64,000 nucleotides of DNA from UBA11512 sp964623895 (GCA_964623895.1 CAZUWA010000002.1:1-64000); one strand, 5' to 3'; positions 42,048-51,190 are shown, counted from the first letter of the stretch. Numbers and translations are program-made. The notes: generated by a model from the letters alone, not told the origin.

Positions 42048-43484
42048 ATGGAATCGCTAAACGAGATCTGGCAATCGGTATTGGAACTGTTACAGGACAA
42101 GTATCCGCGCACGGTATACGATCTTTGGTTTGAAAGTACTCGACTCATTCTTCTTGACAGTGAAAATGCCGTCATTACCATTCCCTCCGACCTAAAAAAA
42201 GAGATCATTGAAAATCGATATGCTTCCGCCATTACCGATGCTCTCTGTCAGATCATCGGTTTTGATCCACCTGTGATCGTGATCTCGACCGAACGCGGTG
42301 ATCCGAATGCAGAAGAGATCATGCTTTCGATCAAAAAGAAAAAAAATACAAATTCCTCCCTTCCTGCGGAAGATTCGGAAGAGGAAGATCCGGAAGTCAA
42401 AGAGCGGATTGCGCGTTACAAAGAGCCCTTGGACGACGGCGATTCACTGCTGAATATAGCCATGCCGGAGATGGGAGACTACACTTTTGAAAATTTTGTC
42501 GTCGGTTCTTCCAACAAAATGGCGTGGGCAGCGTGTACAGCGGTGGCGCGCAAGCCCGTTGCTTCCTCCTATAACCCTCTTTTCATATACGGAGACAGCG
42601 GACTGGGCAAAACACACCTTTTATATGCCATTATGAATGAGCTGAAGGCAAATTACCCGCGCACAAAGATCTTATACATCAAGGGAGAAGAATTCACCAA
42701 TGAACTGGTCATGGCGATCTCCAATGAGAACACCAAAGCATTCAGAGACAAATACCGTTCGGCGGATGTTTTGCTGATCGACGATATTCAGTTCATCGCC
42801 GGCAAAGAATCCACCCAAGAAGAGTTCTTCCATACCTTTAATGCCCTGTTTGAAGAGCACAAACTGATCATTTTGGCAGCCGACCGGCCGCCCAGAGAAA
42901 TGAAAACACTTGAAAACAGACTACGTACCCGTTTTGAATGGGGACTGATCGTCGATGTACAGCATCCCGATTATGAATTGCGGCTTGCGATCTTAAAAAA
43001 CAAGGCGAATGCGCTCGGAATGACCATACCGTTTCCAATATTACAGTATTTGGCTGAAAACCTGCATTCCAGCGTCAGACAGTTGGAGGGCGCGATCAAA
43101 AAGATCAGCGCACAGTCTTTCCTTTCCGGCGTGCCGGTAACTGTCGATATGGCAAAAGCATGTATTGCGGAATTGACCAACGGAGAAGAATCGGTCGATC
43201 AATTGATAAAGCGGATCATTGATCACGTTTCAAAGCATTACGGATTGACGGAAGATGACATCAAGAGCCGCAAAAGAACAGGCGAGATCGCACAGGCAAG
43301 ACACATCTGCATTTATATCATACGTTCAATGACCAATATTTCCTTACCCTCCATCGGAAAATACTTCGGTAGAGATCATACGACCGTAATGTCCTCGATC
43401 TCAGTCGTGGAACGAGACATGAAGAAAAATCCGATCTTAGAAGTAGAGATCAACGATCTTGTTAGAGAGATCAAAGAAAATTAA
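42048..43484 (+). CDS. dnaA: Chromosomal replication initiator DnaA
   Basis: A 478-residue initiator. Domain I (1 to about 85) starts LNEIWQSVLELLQDKY. A charged linker (about 95-140) leads to the AAA+ domain with Walker A YGDSGLGKTHL near residue 180 and Walker B VLLIDDIQFIAGKE near 242. Domain IV reads DNA through QARHICIYIIRSMTNISLPSIGKYFGRDHTTV near 423-455. It starts replication at oriC in the following gap. The ATG is preceded by AAAGGAAA. Note the acidic, Lys-rich linker and the standard DHTTV DnaA-box-reading motif. Confidence 0.97.
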   Translation: MESLNEIWQSVLELLQDKYPRTVYDLWFESTRLILLDSENAVITIPSDLKKEIIENRYASAITDALCQIIGFDPPVIVISTERGDPNAEEIMLSIKKKKNTNSSLPAEDSEEEDPEVKERIARYKEPLDDGDSLLNIAMPEMGDYTFENFVVGSSNKMAWAACTAVARKPVASSYNPLFIYGDSGLGKTHLLYAIMNELKANYPRTKILYIKGEEFTNELVMAISNENTKAFRDKYRSADVLLIDDIQFIAGKESTQEEFFHTFNALFEEHKLIILAADRPPREMKTLENRLRTRFEWGLIVDVQHPDYELRLAILKNKANALGMTIPFPILQYLAENLHSSVRQLEGAIKKISAQSFLSGVPVTVDMAKACIAELTNGEESVDQLIKRIIDHVSKHYGLTEDDIKSRKRTGEIAQARHICIYIIRSMTNISLPSIGKYFGRDHTTVMSSISVVERDMKKNPILEVEINDLVREIKEN

Positions 43485-43772
43485 AAAATACACCCAAAAA
43501 AGGAAGTAAAAAATCAGCAGTTTTCCACAAACCGTCCACATTGATTTTTTCACATTTCAATATCGTTTCTGTGGGAAAGAAATTCAGTTTTGTGGAAAAG
43601 CCTTTTGAAAATTCTGTGGTATAAATTGTGTCAAATTTTATCAAAAAAAATTACAAAACGCTTGTCCACACTACATTCACAGGGTTGTCAAGCGGTTCTT
43701 CGGTGGGAGACAACTTAAAAAAAGTCACTGAAATTGCGGTGTTACAGCGTTTTCCACAGTTTTAACAGCCCC

Positions 43773-43790
43773 TACTACTGCTACTGCTAA
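43773..43790 (+). other. DnaA-trio tract (origin unwinding element)
   Basis: On the displayed strand, from 43772, the triplets read CTA CTA CTG CTA CTG CTA, the complement of repeated 3'-GAT-5' or GAC trios. They follow a DnaA box (43750-43758) and AGCCCC, and lead into ATTTTATACTATTTACC. The spacing from box to trios (about 14 nt) is longer than in B. subtilis. Confidence 0.75.
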
Positions 43791-43877
43791 TTTTATACTA
43801 TTTACCGTTTATTTATCGTTTTTTTCTAAAATCGAAGGAACATACGAAGACTACATGCTTTGTCCTCATGTTTTTTC

Positions 43878-44001
43878 GGGGCTTCGCCCTTAATTTGTTG
43901 TCTTTAAAAAAGACAGAAAAATTTTATCAAAAAGTACCATTTAAAGTTTTTAGTCAAGTTTTTTTCAAAAAACTTGCAGTTTCCAAAGGCAGAGCCTTTG
44001 G
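43878..44001 (+). repeat. Four consecutive short hairpins between oriC and dnaN
   Basis: GGGC-TTC-GCCC near 43879-43889; TGTCTTT/AAAGACA at 43899-43915; CAAGTTTTTT/AAAAAACTTG at 43955-43976; CCAAAGGC-AGA-GCCTTTGG at 43983-44001. Some may terminate readthrough from dnaA; the last lacks a clean T-run. The block resembles dispersed extragenic elements of gut Clostridia, but only this copy is evident here. Confidence 0.5.
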
Positions 44002-44059
44002 TTAAAATAATTCGGTGTGCAGGTCTGACATTGTCCATACACATGAAAGGAACATTCCT

Positions 44060-45232
44060 ATGAAGATCACATTTGACAAGGAAATACTGATTGAGGCGAT
44101 GACGCCGGCATTAAGCGCTGTCTCAGATAAGAACACTATTTCCGCTATTGAAGGTATTCTGTTTACAACCGACGGTAAGGATCGTTGTATCCTCTCTTCC
44201 TACGACCTTGAAAAGGGCTTTCGTACTTCTGTTACGGCGAATGTTGCGGAGGAGGGTAATTTTATTATCAATGCCGCAAAACTCTTTCGTATGATCCGTA
44301 TGATGCCGGAACGCGCTGTGACGATCGAGGTAGATGATAAGTTCCGTACTAAAGTTTCTTCCGGCAATTCGGTGTTTGCTCTTTCCGCGCTTCCCGGAGG
44401 TGATTTTCCAAATCTGCCCGACCTCAACGGCGAATCGGGTGTTTCAATCAATAAGGAACTTTTAAAGAAGATGATCGGTCAAGTTCAGCATGCCATTGCA
44501 ATCAGCGATCAGCGCCCGGTACTCAGTGGGGCATATTTTAAACTGACTTCCACAGGTATCCGCATGGTTTCTTGCGACGGCAACCGTTTGGCACTTCGTG
44601 AAAAGGACAGTACTCTGTCTGTTGAAAAAGAAGATGGGATTTCCTTCATCGTTCCGGGAAAGACGCTTCTTGAACTTTCCAAAATGCTTGTAGGGGATAT
44701 GAATGAAAAGGTTGAACTGTCTTTCGGGCGCAAGCATGTCATCTTCCGTATCGGTGAAAGTATTTTTTTCTCTCGTCTCATTGACGGAGAATATATTGAT
44801 TATCAGCGTGTCATACCTAAGTCGAACAACATCCATGTGACTCTTGATCGTGCCGAACTGGTCGATTGTTTAGAGCGTGTATCTCTGGTCACGGATGATA
44901 AGTCCGTCGGTTCGATACGCGGCTATGTCAAATGTATTTTTGAGGGGAATATTTTAAAAGTTTCCTCCAGTTCCTCTGTTTCTTCCGTTAATGATGAATT
45001 GCCGATCGAAAAAGAGGGGGAGGACATCACTATCGGATTTAACTGTCGCTTCCTTCTTGATGCACTTCGCGCCATTTCAGACGATCGCATCAAACTCTCT
45101 CTTGCAACGCCTTTGATGAGCGTGGTCATCGAGCCGATCGAAAAAGAAGAACAACCGGAAGAGGAAAAGGAAAAAAAGGAAGACAACGGAACTTTCTTAT
45201 ACATGGTCTGCCCGGTAAAAATGAAAGAATAA
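44060..45232 (+). CDS. dnaN: DNA polymerase III beta subunit (sliding clamp)
   Basis: The 390-residue clamp tethers polymerase III and other enzymes to DNA. It has three repeated clamp domains and begins MKITFDKEILIEAM, with ISDQRPVLSGAYFKL and SCDGNRLALRE in the second domain. Near the end, a Glu/Lys-rich stretch (EEQPEEEKEKKEDNG, about residues 363-377) is inserted just before the final strand FLYMVCPVKMKE, which corresponds to the usual ...MPMRL/LPVR end. The start at 44060 has AAAGGAA upstream; an ATG 15 codons earlier lies in the hairpin region and is unlikely. Confidence 0.96.
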   Translation: MKITFDKEILIEAMTPALSAVSDKNTISAIEGILFTTDGKDRCILSSYDLEKGFRTSVTANVAEEGNFIINAAKLFRMIRMMPERAVTIEVDDKFRTKVSSGNSVFALSALPGGDFPNLPDLNGESGVSINKELLKKMIGQVQHAIAISDQRPVLSGAYFKLTSTGIRMVSCDGNRLALREKDSTLSVEKEDGISFIVPGKTLLELSKMLVGDMNEKVELSFGRKHVIFRIGESIFFSRLIDGEYIDYQRVIPKSNNIHVTLDRAELVDCLERVSLVTDDKSVGSIRGYVKCIFEGNILKVSSSSSVSSVNDELPIEKEGEDITIGFNCRFLLDALRAISDDRIKLSLATPLMSVVIEPIEKEEQPEEEKEKKEDNGTFLYMVCPVKMKE

Positions 45233-45250
45233 GCGGCAAAAAATTCTACT

Positions 45251-46333
45251 ATGATCTTAAAAAAAATAGAATATCAAAATTTCCGCAACATAAAAGATGC
45301 AACGCTCATCTTTAATCCCGGCGTAAATCTTTTGTACGGAGACAATGCACAGGGCAAGACGAATGCTATTGAAGGCATCTATCTCTGTGCGCAGGGACGC
45401 AGTCACCGTACCGCAAGGGAAAAGGATTATATTCTTTACGGAGAAGAGTTTGCAAAAGTTACTTTAGATTATGCAGACAGTTTTCGTGATAAACGGTTAG
45501 AACTCCGATATCTTAAGATTGGGCGAAAATTCTGCAAAAAAAACGGTTTGGCAGTCAAAAAAATGTCTGAATTCATCGGAAATTTTCGTGCCGTGATATT
45601 CTGCCCCGAATATCTTTCGATCGTCAGGAACGGACCGGGCGAGCGAAGAAATTTTTTAGACAGCGCACTCTGTCAATTAGACAGCGAATACTTGTCTGCG
45701 CTTCAAAAGTATGCAACAGCCCTTTCTCAGCGCAACAGGCTTCTTTCCGAATATTCCTTCCACCCGGACGCTTTTGAAGAAACAGGTGACTTGTGGGCGG
45801 AGCAGATTGCGGAAATGGGAGAAATCCTTTCCTTTAAACGGGCAGAATACCTTGAAAAAGTGGAAAAGGAAGTCAAAATGCTGTTTTCCGAAATGACGAA
45901 CGGAGAAGAAAGACCGGAACTCATTTACAAAAAGCCGATGAAAAAAGAAGAGTATATGGCACAGTTTCTTTCCGGCAAACAACGTGAAATTCGCGCGGGA
46001 ACAACACTCTTCGGCGTGCATCGTGATGACATAGAAATTCTTTTAAACGGCAAGCAGGCGCGAATTTTTGCCTCACAGGGACAACAGCGTAGCCTCGCGG
46101 TAGCGATGAAACTGGCGGAAGGTAGTGTTTCAAAAGAAAAAACGGGAGAATATCCGGTGTTTCTTCTTGACGATGTGTTAAGCGAATTAGATGACAAACG
46201 AAAGCGCTTCATTCTTTCCGGACTTGCGGAAAGACAGGTCATCATTACCTGCTGTGATGAAAAAGAAGTGGAAAAGATTGCAGACGGAAGGGTAATTTGC
46301 GTTGAAAAAGGTCAATATACGACGGTTCGGTAA
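45251..46333 (+). CDS. recF: DNA replication and repair protein RecF
   Basis: A 360-residue SMC-like ATPase of recombinational repair. Walker A is GDNAQGKTNAIEGIYL near residues 33-48, the signature motif is in FASQGQQRSLAVAMKLAEG near 275-293, and Walker B is VFLLDDVLSELDDKRKR near 306-322. It assists RecA loading with RecO and RecR. It follows dnaN by 18 nt; the S4-domain RlbA (YaaA) gene often found between them is absent. Its 3' end overlaps the RemB-like gene by about 32 nt if the TTG start of that gene is right. Confidence 0.95.
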   Translation: MILKKIEYQNFRNIKDATLIFNPGVNLLYGDNAQGKTNAIEGIYLCAQGRSHRTAREKDYILYGEEFAKVTLDYADSFRDKRLELRYLKIGRKFCKKNGLAVKKMSEFIGNFRAVIFCPEYLSIVRNGPGERRNFLDSALCQLDSEYLSALQKYATALSQRNRLLSEYSFHPDAFEETGDLWAEQIAEMGEILSFKRAEYLEKVEKEVKMLFSEMTNGEERPELIYKKPMKKEEYMAQFLSGKQREIRAGTTLFGVHRDDIEILLNGKQARIFASQGQQRSLAVAMKLAEGSVSKEKTGEYPVFLLDDVLSELDDKRKRFILSGLAERQVIITCCDEKEVEKIADGRVICVEKGQYTTVR

Positions 46334-46586
46334 GCGCGCCTATATTCAGATGGAAAACAACCGTTGGGTCAAAAAAGAAGGACTGATCGGGGTGTTTGAT
46401 CTTGATAAGAGCACCATTTCTCCGATTTCGAGAAAATTTGTGCGCACGGCGGAAAAAAACGGCATGGTAACGACCGTTTCGGAAGGTCTGCCAAGGTCCT
46501 TTCTCTATTACGATGACGGAATCAAAGAACAAATGTATCTATCCGTTTTTTCGGTTACGGCAATCAAAAACCGATTGGAGCAGTGA
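46302..46586 (+). CDS. remB: DUF370/RemB-like protein (extracellular matrix regulator family)
   Basis: Up to 94 residues. The core KEGLIGVFDLDKSTISPISRKF followed by TVSEGLPRSF resembles RemB/YaaB, which lies between recF and gyrB in B. subtilis, as here. RemA and RemB influence biofilm matrix genes. The usual N-terminus MxIHxG is not obvious: the comparable part reads AYIQMENNRW and has no ATG before it. A TTG at 46302 (overlapping recF) with AGGG upstream is used; an ATG at 46350 would give a truncated first strand. Start uncertain, family likely. Confidence 0.75.
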   Translation: MKKVNIRRFGKRAYIQMENNRWVKKEGLIGVFDLDKSTISPISRKFVRTAEKNGMVTTVSEGLPRSFLYYDDGIKEQMYLSVFSVTAIKNRLEQ

Positions 46587-46619
46587 ACAATCAGAAAGAT
46601 ATCCCAAGAGGAAAAAAGC

Positions 46620-48542
46620 ATGAGTGAAGAATTGAAAGAAATGAATTATGACGAATCGCAGATCCAAGTGTTAGAAGGACTTGAAGCGGTCAGAAAACGT
46701 CCCGGTATGTATATCGGTACAACATCGGTAAGAGGCTTACACCATCTGGTGTATGAGATCGTTGACAACTCGATCGATGAGGCATTGGCAGGTTTCTGTA
46801 CAAAAATTGCCGTGACGATCAATAAGGGGGAGACGATCACCGTTGTCGATAACGGACGCGGCATTCCGACGGGCATTCACCCGAAGCAAGGAATTCCTAC
46901 CCCTGTCGTGGTCTATACCGTTCTGCATGCCGGCGGTAAGTTCGGCGGCGGCGGATACAAGATCGCGGGAGGACTTCACGGTGTGGGTGCGTCGGTCGTA
47001 AATGCTCTTTCCGAATGGATGGAGGTAGACGATGTCCATGAGGGCAGACGTTTTACCATGCGCTTTGAACGAGGCAAACAGGTCGGTGCATTCACCGAAC
47101 AGCCTCTTTTAGAGGGCAGAACGAGCGGTGTATCGGTGACCTTTAAGCCCGACTCCGAAATATTTGAAGAAGTAGTATTCGATTATGAGATCCTGTTAAA
47201 CCGTCTTCGCGAGCAGGCATTTTTGAATGCCGGTGTGCGCATCGTTTTAAGAGATGAACGCGCTGAGGAGATCAGAGAGGATGATCTCTGCTATGAAGGC
47301 GGTATCAAGACCTTTGTAGAGTATTTGAATAGCAACAAGACTGTTATCCACCCTCAGGTGATCTACATTAAGGGCGAAAAGGATGGCAGTGTTGCAGAGG
47401 TCGCAATGCAATATAACGACAGTTATAACGAGACGATCATGACCTTTGCAAATAATATGAACACCATTGAAGGCGGTACGCACGAAACGGGTTTCAAGAC
47501 CGCTATCACAAAAGTTCTCAACAACTATGCCCGTAAGAAGGGCATCTTGAAGGATTCCGACAAAAATTTAAGCGGCGAAGATGTGAGAGAGGGATTGTGC
47601 GCTGTCGTATCGGTCAAACTGGAAGATGCGCAGTTTGAGTCTCAGACCAAAGCAAAATTAGGAAACTCTTCCATCCGTACTCTTGTGGATAATGTCGTTT
47701 CTGCAAAATTAGCGGAATTTTTAGAAGAAAATCCGGACGCCGGAAAGATCATTCTCGATAAGGCTCTAACAGCTTCCCGTGCAAGGGAAGCGGCAAGAAA
47801 GGCACGCGAGAGCACCCGTCGTAAGGGAGCGCTTGATAATATGCCTTTGCCCGGCAAACTTGTAGACTGCCAAGAACGCAGAGTAGACGTTACAGAACTT
47901 TATCTTGTAGAGGGTAACTCTGCGGGCGGTTCCGCAAAGGATGCGCGCGATCCGAAATTTCAAGCTATTTTGCCGTTGCGCGGTAAGGTATTAAATGTCG
48001 AAAAGACCCGCCTTGACAAGGTTTACGGCAATCCATCGCTCATTCCGATCATTCAGTGCCTTGGATGTGGGATCGGGGAGGATTTTGATATCAGCAAACT
48101 GCGCTACGGCAAGATCATTATTATGGCAGATGCCGATGTAGACGGTTCGCACATTCGTATCCTGCTTCTGACCTTCTTCTTCAGACATATGAAACAGCTC
48201 ATTGACGATGGGCACATCTATTTAGCTCAGCCGCCGCTCTTCAAGGTCTCAAAAGGAAAACAAGTACGCTATGCTTTCTCCGATGAAGAACGGGATTTTT
48301 ACATCCAAGAATTGGGTACAAAGGGCGTAGAAGCGGAACGGTATAAGGGTCTTGGTGAAATGGATGGCGATCAGTTGCGTGATACCACCATGGATCCTGA
48401 AAAGCGCATCATTTTAAAGGTAACCATCGACGACGCCATCGTTGCAGATCAGACCTTTTCGCTGTTGATGGGCGACCAGGTGGAACCGAGAAAGCTTTTC
48501 ATCGAGCAGAATGCCAAATTTGCAGAAAATCTGGACATTTGA
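46620..48542 (+). CDS. gyrB: DNA gyrase subunit B
   Basis: ATPase subunit of gyrase, which introduces negative supercoils. The 640-residue protein has the GHKL ATPase motifs (EIVDNSIDEALAG near 42, VDNGRGIPTGIHP near 79, GGLHGVGASVVNALS near 119). The toprim region contains LVEGNSAGGSAKDARD near 435 and PLRGKVLNVEKT near 457, and DADVDGSHIR follows near 504. The C-terminus RKLFIEQNAKFAENLDI is the canonical end. AAGAGGAAAAAGC is upstream of the ATG. It follows remB and precedes gyrA by 83 nt. Confidence 0.97.
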   Translation: MSEELKEMNYDESQIQVLEGLEAVRKRPGMYIGTTSVRGLHHLVYEIVDNSIDEALAGFCTKIAVTINKGETITVVDNGRGIPTGIHPKQGIPTPVVVYTVLHAGGKFGGGGYKIAGGLHGVGASVVNALSEWMEVDDVHEGRRFTMRFERGKQVGAFTEQPLLEGRTSGVSVTFKPDSEIFEEVVFDYEILLNRLREQAFLNAGVRIVLRDERAEEIREDDLCYEGGIKTFVEYLNSNKTVIHPQVIYIKGEKDGSVAEVAMQYNDSYNETIMTFANNMNTIEGGTHETGFKTAITKVLNNYARKKGILKDSDKNLSGEDVREGLCAVVSVKLEDAQFESQTKAKLGNSSIRTLVDNVVSAKLAEFLEENPDAGKIILDKALTASRAREAARKARESTRRKGALDNMPLPGKLVDCQERRVDVTELYLVEGNSAGGSAKDARDPKFQAILPLRGKVLNVEKTRLDKVYGNPSLIPIIQCLGCGIGEDFDISKLRYGKIIIMADADVDGSHIRILLLTFFFRHMKQLIDDGHIYLAQPPLFKVSKGKQVRYAFSDEERDFYIQELGTKGVEAERYKGLGEMDGDQLRDTTMDPEKRIILKVTIDDAIVADQTFSLLMGDQVEPRKLFIEQNAKFAENLDI

Positions 48543-48625
48543 TCATTTTTTACCGCAAACGGGCGGTGAACATTCTAAAAAAACAGAAACTCGCTTTTTA
48601 TAAGCGTTAAGAGAGAATTTGAACT

Positions 48626-51190
48626 ATGGAAAATAATAACCAAGATCTTGAATTCAAAAATCAAAAGATCGTAGAAGTACACATGGAAAAAGAGGTGAAG
48701 AAATCCTTCATCGAATATGCCATGAGCGTCATTGTCAGCCGTGCTCTGCCCGATGTGCGAGACGGTTTGAAGCCGGTGCACCGCAGAATCTTATATTCGA
48801 TGTTTGATGACAAACTGACTTCCGACAAGCCCTATCGTAAATCGGCAACGACCGTCGGTAACGTGCTCGGTCATTACCATCCGCATGGTGACGCTTCTGT
48901 TTACGATGCTTTAGTGCGTCTTGCACAGGATTTTTCGATGCGTTATCCGCTTGTAGACGGTCACGGTAACTTCGGTAACCTTGACGGCGACGGTGCGGCT
49001 GCTTACCGTTATACCGAAGCAAGAATGTCAAAGATCGCAAATGAGATGCTTCGTGACATCGACAAAAAAGTGGTCGATTTTATGCCGAACTTCGATAATA
49101 AATTGGAAGAGCCGGTCGTACTGCCGTCTCGTTTTCCAAACCTGCTTGTCAACGGGTCGGTCGGTATTGCTGTCGGTATGGCAACCAATGTTCCGCCTCA
49201 CAACCTCGGTGAAGTTATTGACGGCACGGTCTATTTTATGGATCATCCGGATGCGACTGTCCCGGAACTGATGAATTTCATCAAAGGTCCGGATTTCCCG
49301 ACCGGCGCGATCATTTGCGGTAAGCAGGGAATCCTCCATGCTTACACTACCGGAAAAGGCAAGATTCCGGTACGTGCACGCTGTACCGTTGAAGAAGACA
49401 AGCATCGCATCGTTGTCAGCGAAATTCCTTATATGGTCAATAAATCGGTTCTGGTCGAATCGATCGCAAATTGTCATAAAGACAAAAAAGTGGACGGTAT
49501 CACGGGATTGCGTGATGAATCTTCCGGCAGAACAGGTCTGCGTATCGTTATCGAATACAGAAGAGATGCCAACCCGGAAGTTATCTTAAATCAACTTTAT
49601 AAATATACCCAACTGCAAGACACTTGTTCGGTCAATATGCTTGCGATCGTTGATAATGCTCCGAAGGTTTTGAGTCTGCCGCAGATCTTGCAGCATTACA
49701 TTTCCTTCCAAGAGGATGTCATCATTCGCCGCACGAAGTTTGATCTTGACAAGGCGCTTGCGGAAATGCATATTCTTGAAGGATATAAGATCGCTATCAA
49801 TAATATCGACGAGGTCATTGCCATTATCAAATCTTCCGCAAGCATTGGTGACGCAAGAGAAAAACTGATGGTTCGCTTTGCTTTGACCGAAGTGCAGGCG
49901 CAGGCAATTGTGGATATGACGCTTGGTAAACTCTCCGGTTTGGAACGTCAAAAGGTGGAAGAACGTCTTGCAAAATTGGCTGCGGTAGTGGCAGAATTGG
50001 AAGCAATCCTCAAGGATGAAGGACGGATCAAGAATATCATCAAAGATGAACTTCTTGCGATCAAGGCAAAATATTCCGACGAACGCCGCACAGAGATCGG
50101 TGCACCGGTGGATGATATCATCATTGAAGATCTGATTGAGCGTCACACAGCGGTCATTACCGTCAGTGAAGCGGGCTATATCAAGAGATTGACTGCCGAT
50201 ACCTATCAGGCACAGCGTCGCGGCGGCAAAGGCATTACCGGTATGACCACCAAGGAAGAAGACCGTGTGGTCGATGTGGTGGCAGTTGATTCACATTCAT
50301 ATTTGATGATGTTCACCAATTTCGGAAAAGTTCAGGTCATTAAGGCATATATGATCCCGGAAAGCAGTAGGATCGCAAAGGGAACGAATCTTGTCAATAT
50401 TCTCAATCTTGAAAAAGACGAGCATGTGACTGCGATGCTGTCTGTTTCCGACTTTGATATGGATGATGACTCTGAGGAATGTATTCTTTTCGTGACGGCA
50501 AACGGTACGGTCAAGAGAACGGCGTTGTCCGAATTTGCTTACCGAAGAAAAGGCGGAAAGCGTGCACTTACCCTCGATGAAGGGGACGAATTGGTCTATG
50601 CACGCCATACAACCGGCAGTGATCGCATCATCATTGCTACCAAGAATGGTCTTGCGACCTGCTTTGACGAGCAGGATGCGCGTGTGATGGGCAGAAATGC
50701 ACGTGGTGTGCGCGGCATTCGTTTGGAAGAAGGCGACCGTGTGACGGGTGTGGCACTTGTGGAAGAAGGAAAACAACTCATCACCGTTACAGAACAGGGC
50801 TACGGCAAGCAGAGTAAGTTTGAGGACTTCTCGGTACACAACCGCGGCGGTAAGGGCTGTATTTGCCATAATCTAAACGAAAAGACCGGCAAACTGGTCG
50901 GCATTGCCTCCGTTTCGGAAGAGGATGACTTGATGCTCATCACCGATGAAGGCATTGTCATTCGTGTGGCAGTTTCCGATATTCCCACCTATAGCAGAAC
51001 TGCAGGGGGCGTTATTGTTATGCGCGTTTCGGAAGGACAAAGGATCGTAAATTTCACGGTTACTGCCAAAGAGGAAGAGGAATCGGTTGAAATTTCAGGA
51101 GAAAAAACGGACACACCGGCGGTAGAAACAGAGGAAGTTAAAGTTTCCGAAGAGCTTCAAAGATCGGAAGAAAACGGCAGTGAGGAATAA
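48626..51190 (+). CDS. gyrA: DNA gyrase subunit A (Ala at the quinolone position 83-equivalent)
   Basis: DNA-cleaving subunit of gyrase, 854 residues. The catalytic Tyr is in AAAYRYTEARM near residue 130. The quinolone-resistance region reads YHPHGDASVYDALVRLAQ, so the residue equivalent to E. coli Ser83 is Ala90, as in mycobacteria, with Ser91 and Asp94. The C-terminal beta-propeller has the GyrA box QRRGGKG near residue 532, so the protein is gyrase and not topoisomerase IV. The last 45 residues are acidic and extra. GAGAGAATTTG precedes the ATG. Confidence 0.97.
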   Translation: MENNNQDLEFKNQKIVEVHMEKEVKKSFIEYAMSVIVSRALPDVRDGLKPVHRRILYSMFDDKLTSDKPYRKSATTVGNVLGHYHPHGDASVYDALVRLAQDFSMRYPLVDGHGNFGNLDGDGAAAYRYTEARMSKIANEMLRDIDKKVVDFMPNFDNKLEEPVVLPSRFPNLLVNGSVGIAVGMATNVPPHNLGEVIDGTVYFMDHPDATVPELMNFIKGPDFPTGAIICGKQGILHAYTTGKGKIPVRARCTVEEDKHRIVVSEIPYMVNKSVLVESIANCHKDKKVDGITGLRDESSGRTGLRIVIEYRRDANPEVILNQLYKYTQLQDTCSVNMLAIVDNAPKVLSLPQILQHYISFQEDVIIRRTKFDLDKALAEMHILEGYKIAINNIDEVIAIIKSSASIGDAREKLMVRFALTEVQAQAIVDMTLGKLSGLERQKVEERLAKLAAVVAELEAILKDEGRIKNIIKDELLAIKAKYSDERRTEIGAPVDDIIIEDLIERHTAVITVSEAGYIKRLTADTYQAQRRGGKGITGMTTKEEDRVVDVVAVDSHSYLMMFTNFGKVQVIKAYMIPESSRIAKGTNLVNILNLEKDEHVTAMLSVSDFDMDDDSEECILFVTANGTVKRTALSEFAYRRKGGKRALTLDEGDELVYARHTTGSDRIIIATKNGLATCFDEQDARVMGRNARGVRGIRLEEGDRVTGVALVEEGKQLITVTEQGYGKQSKFEDFSVHNRGGKGCICHNLNEKTGKLVGIASVSEEDDLMLITDEGIVIRVAVSDIPTYSRTAGGVIVMRVSEGQRIVNFTVTAKEEEESVEISGEKTDTPAVETEEVKVSEELQRSEENGSEE

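Larger units (their letters stand above)
43485..44059 (+). other. oriC: Replication origin oriC (dnaA-dnaN intergenic region)
   Basis: 575 nt without a gene. DnaA-box-like 9-mers: TTTTCCACA at 43521 and 43750, CCGTCCACA at 43532, TTGTCCACA at 43662, and on the other strand TGTGGGAAA at 43570, TGTGGAAAA at 43591 and TGTGGTATA at 43615. None is a perfect TTATCCACA. The last box is followed by a C-rich spacer, a DnaA-trio tract and AT-rich DNA, the layout of the Bacillus-type unwinding element. Downstream, four short hairpins lie between 43878 and 44001. Confidence 0.9.
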
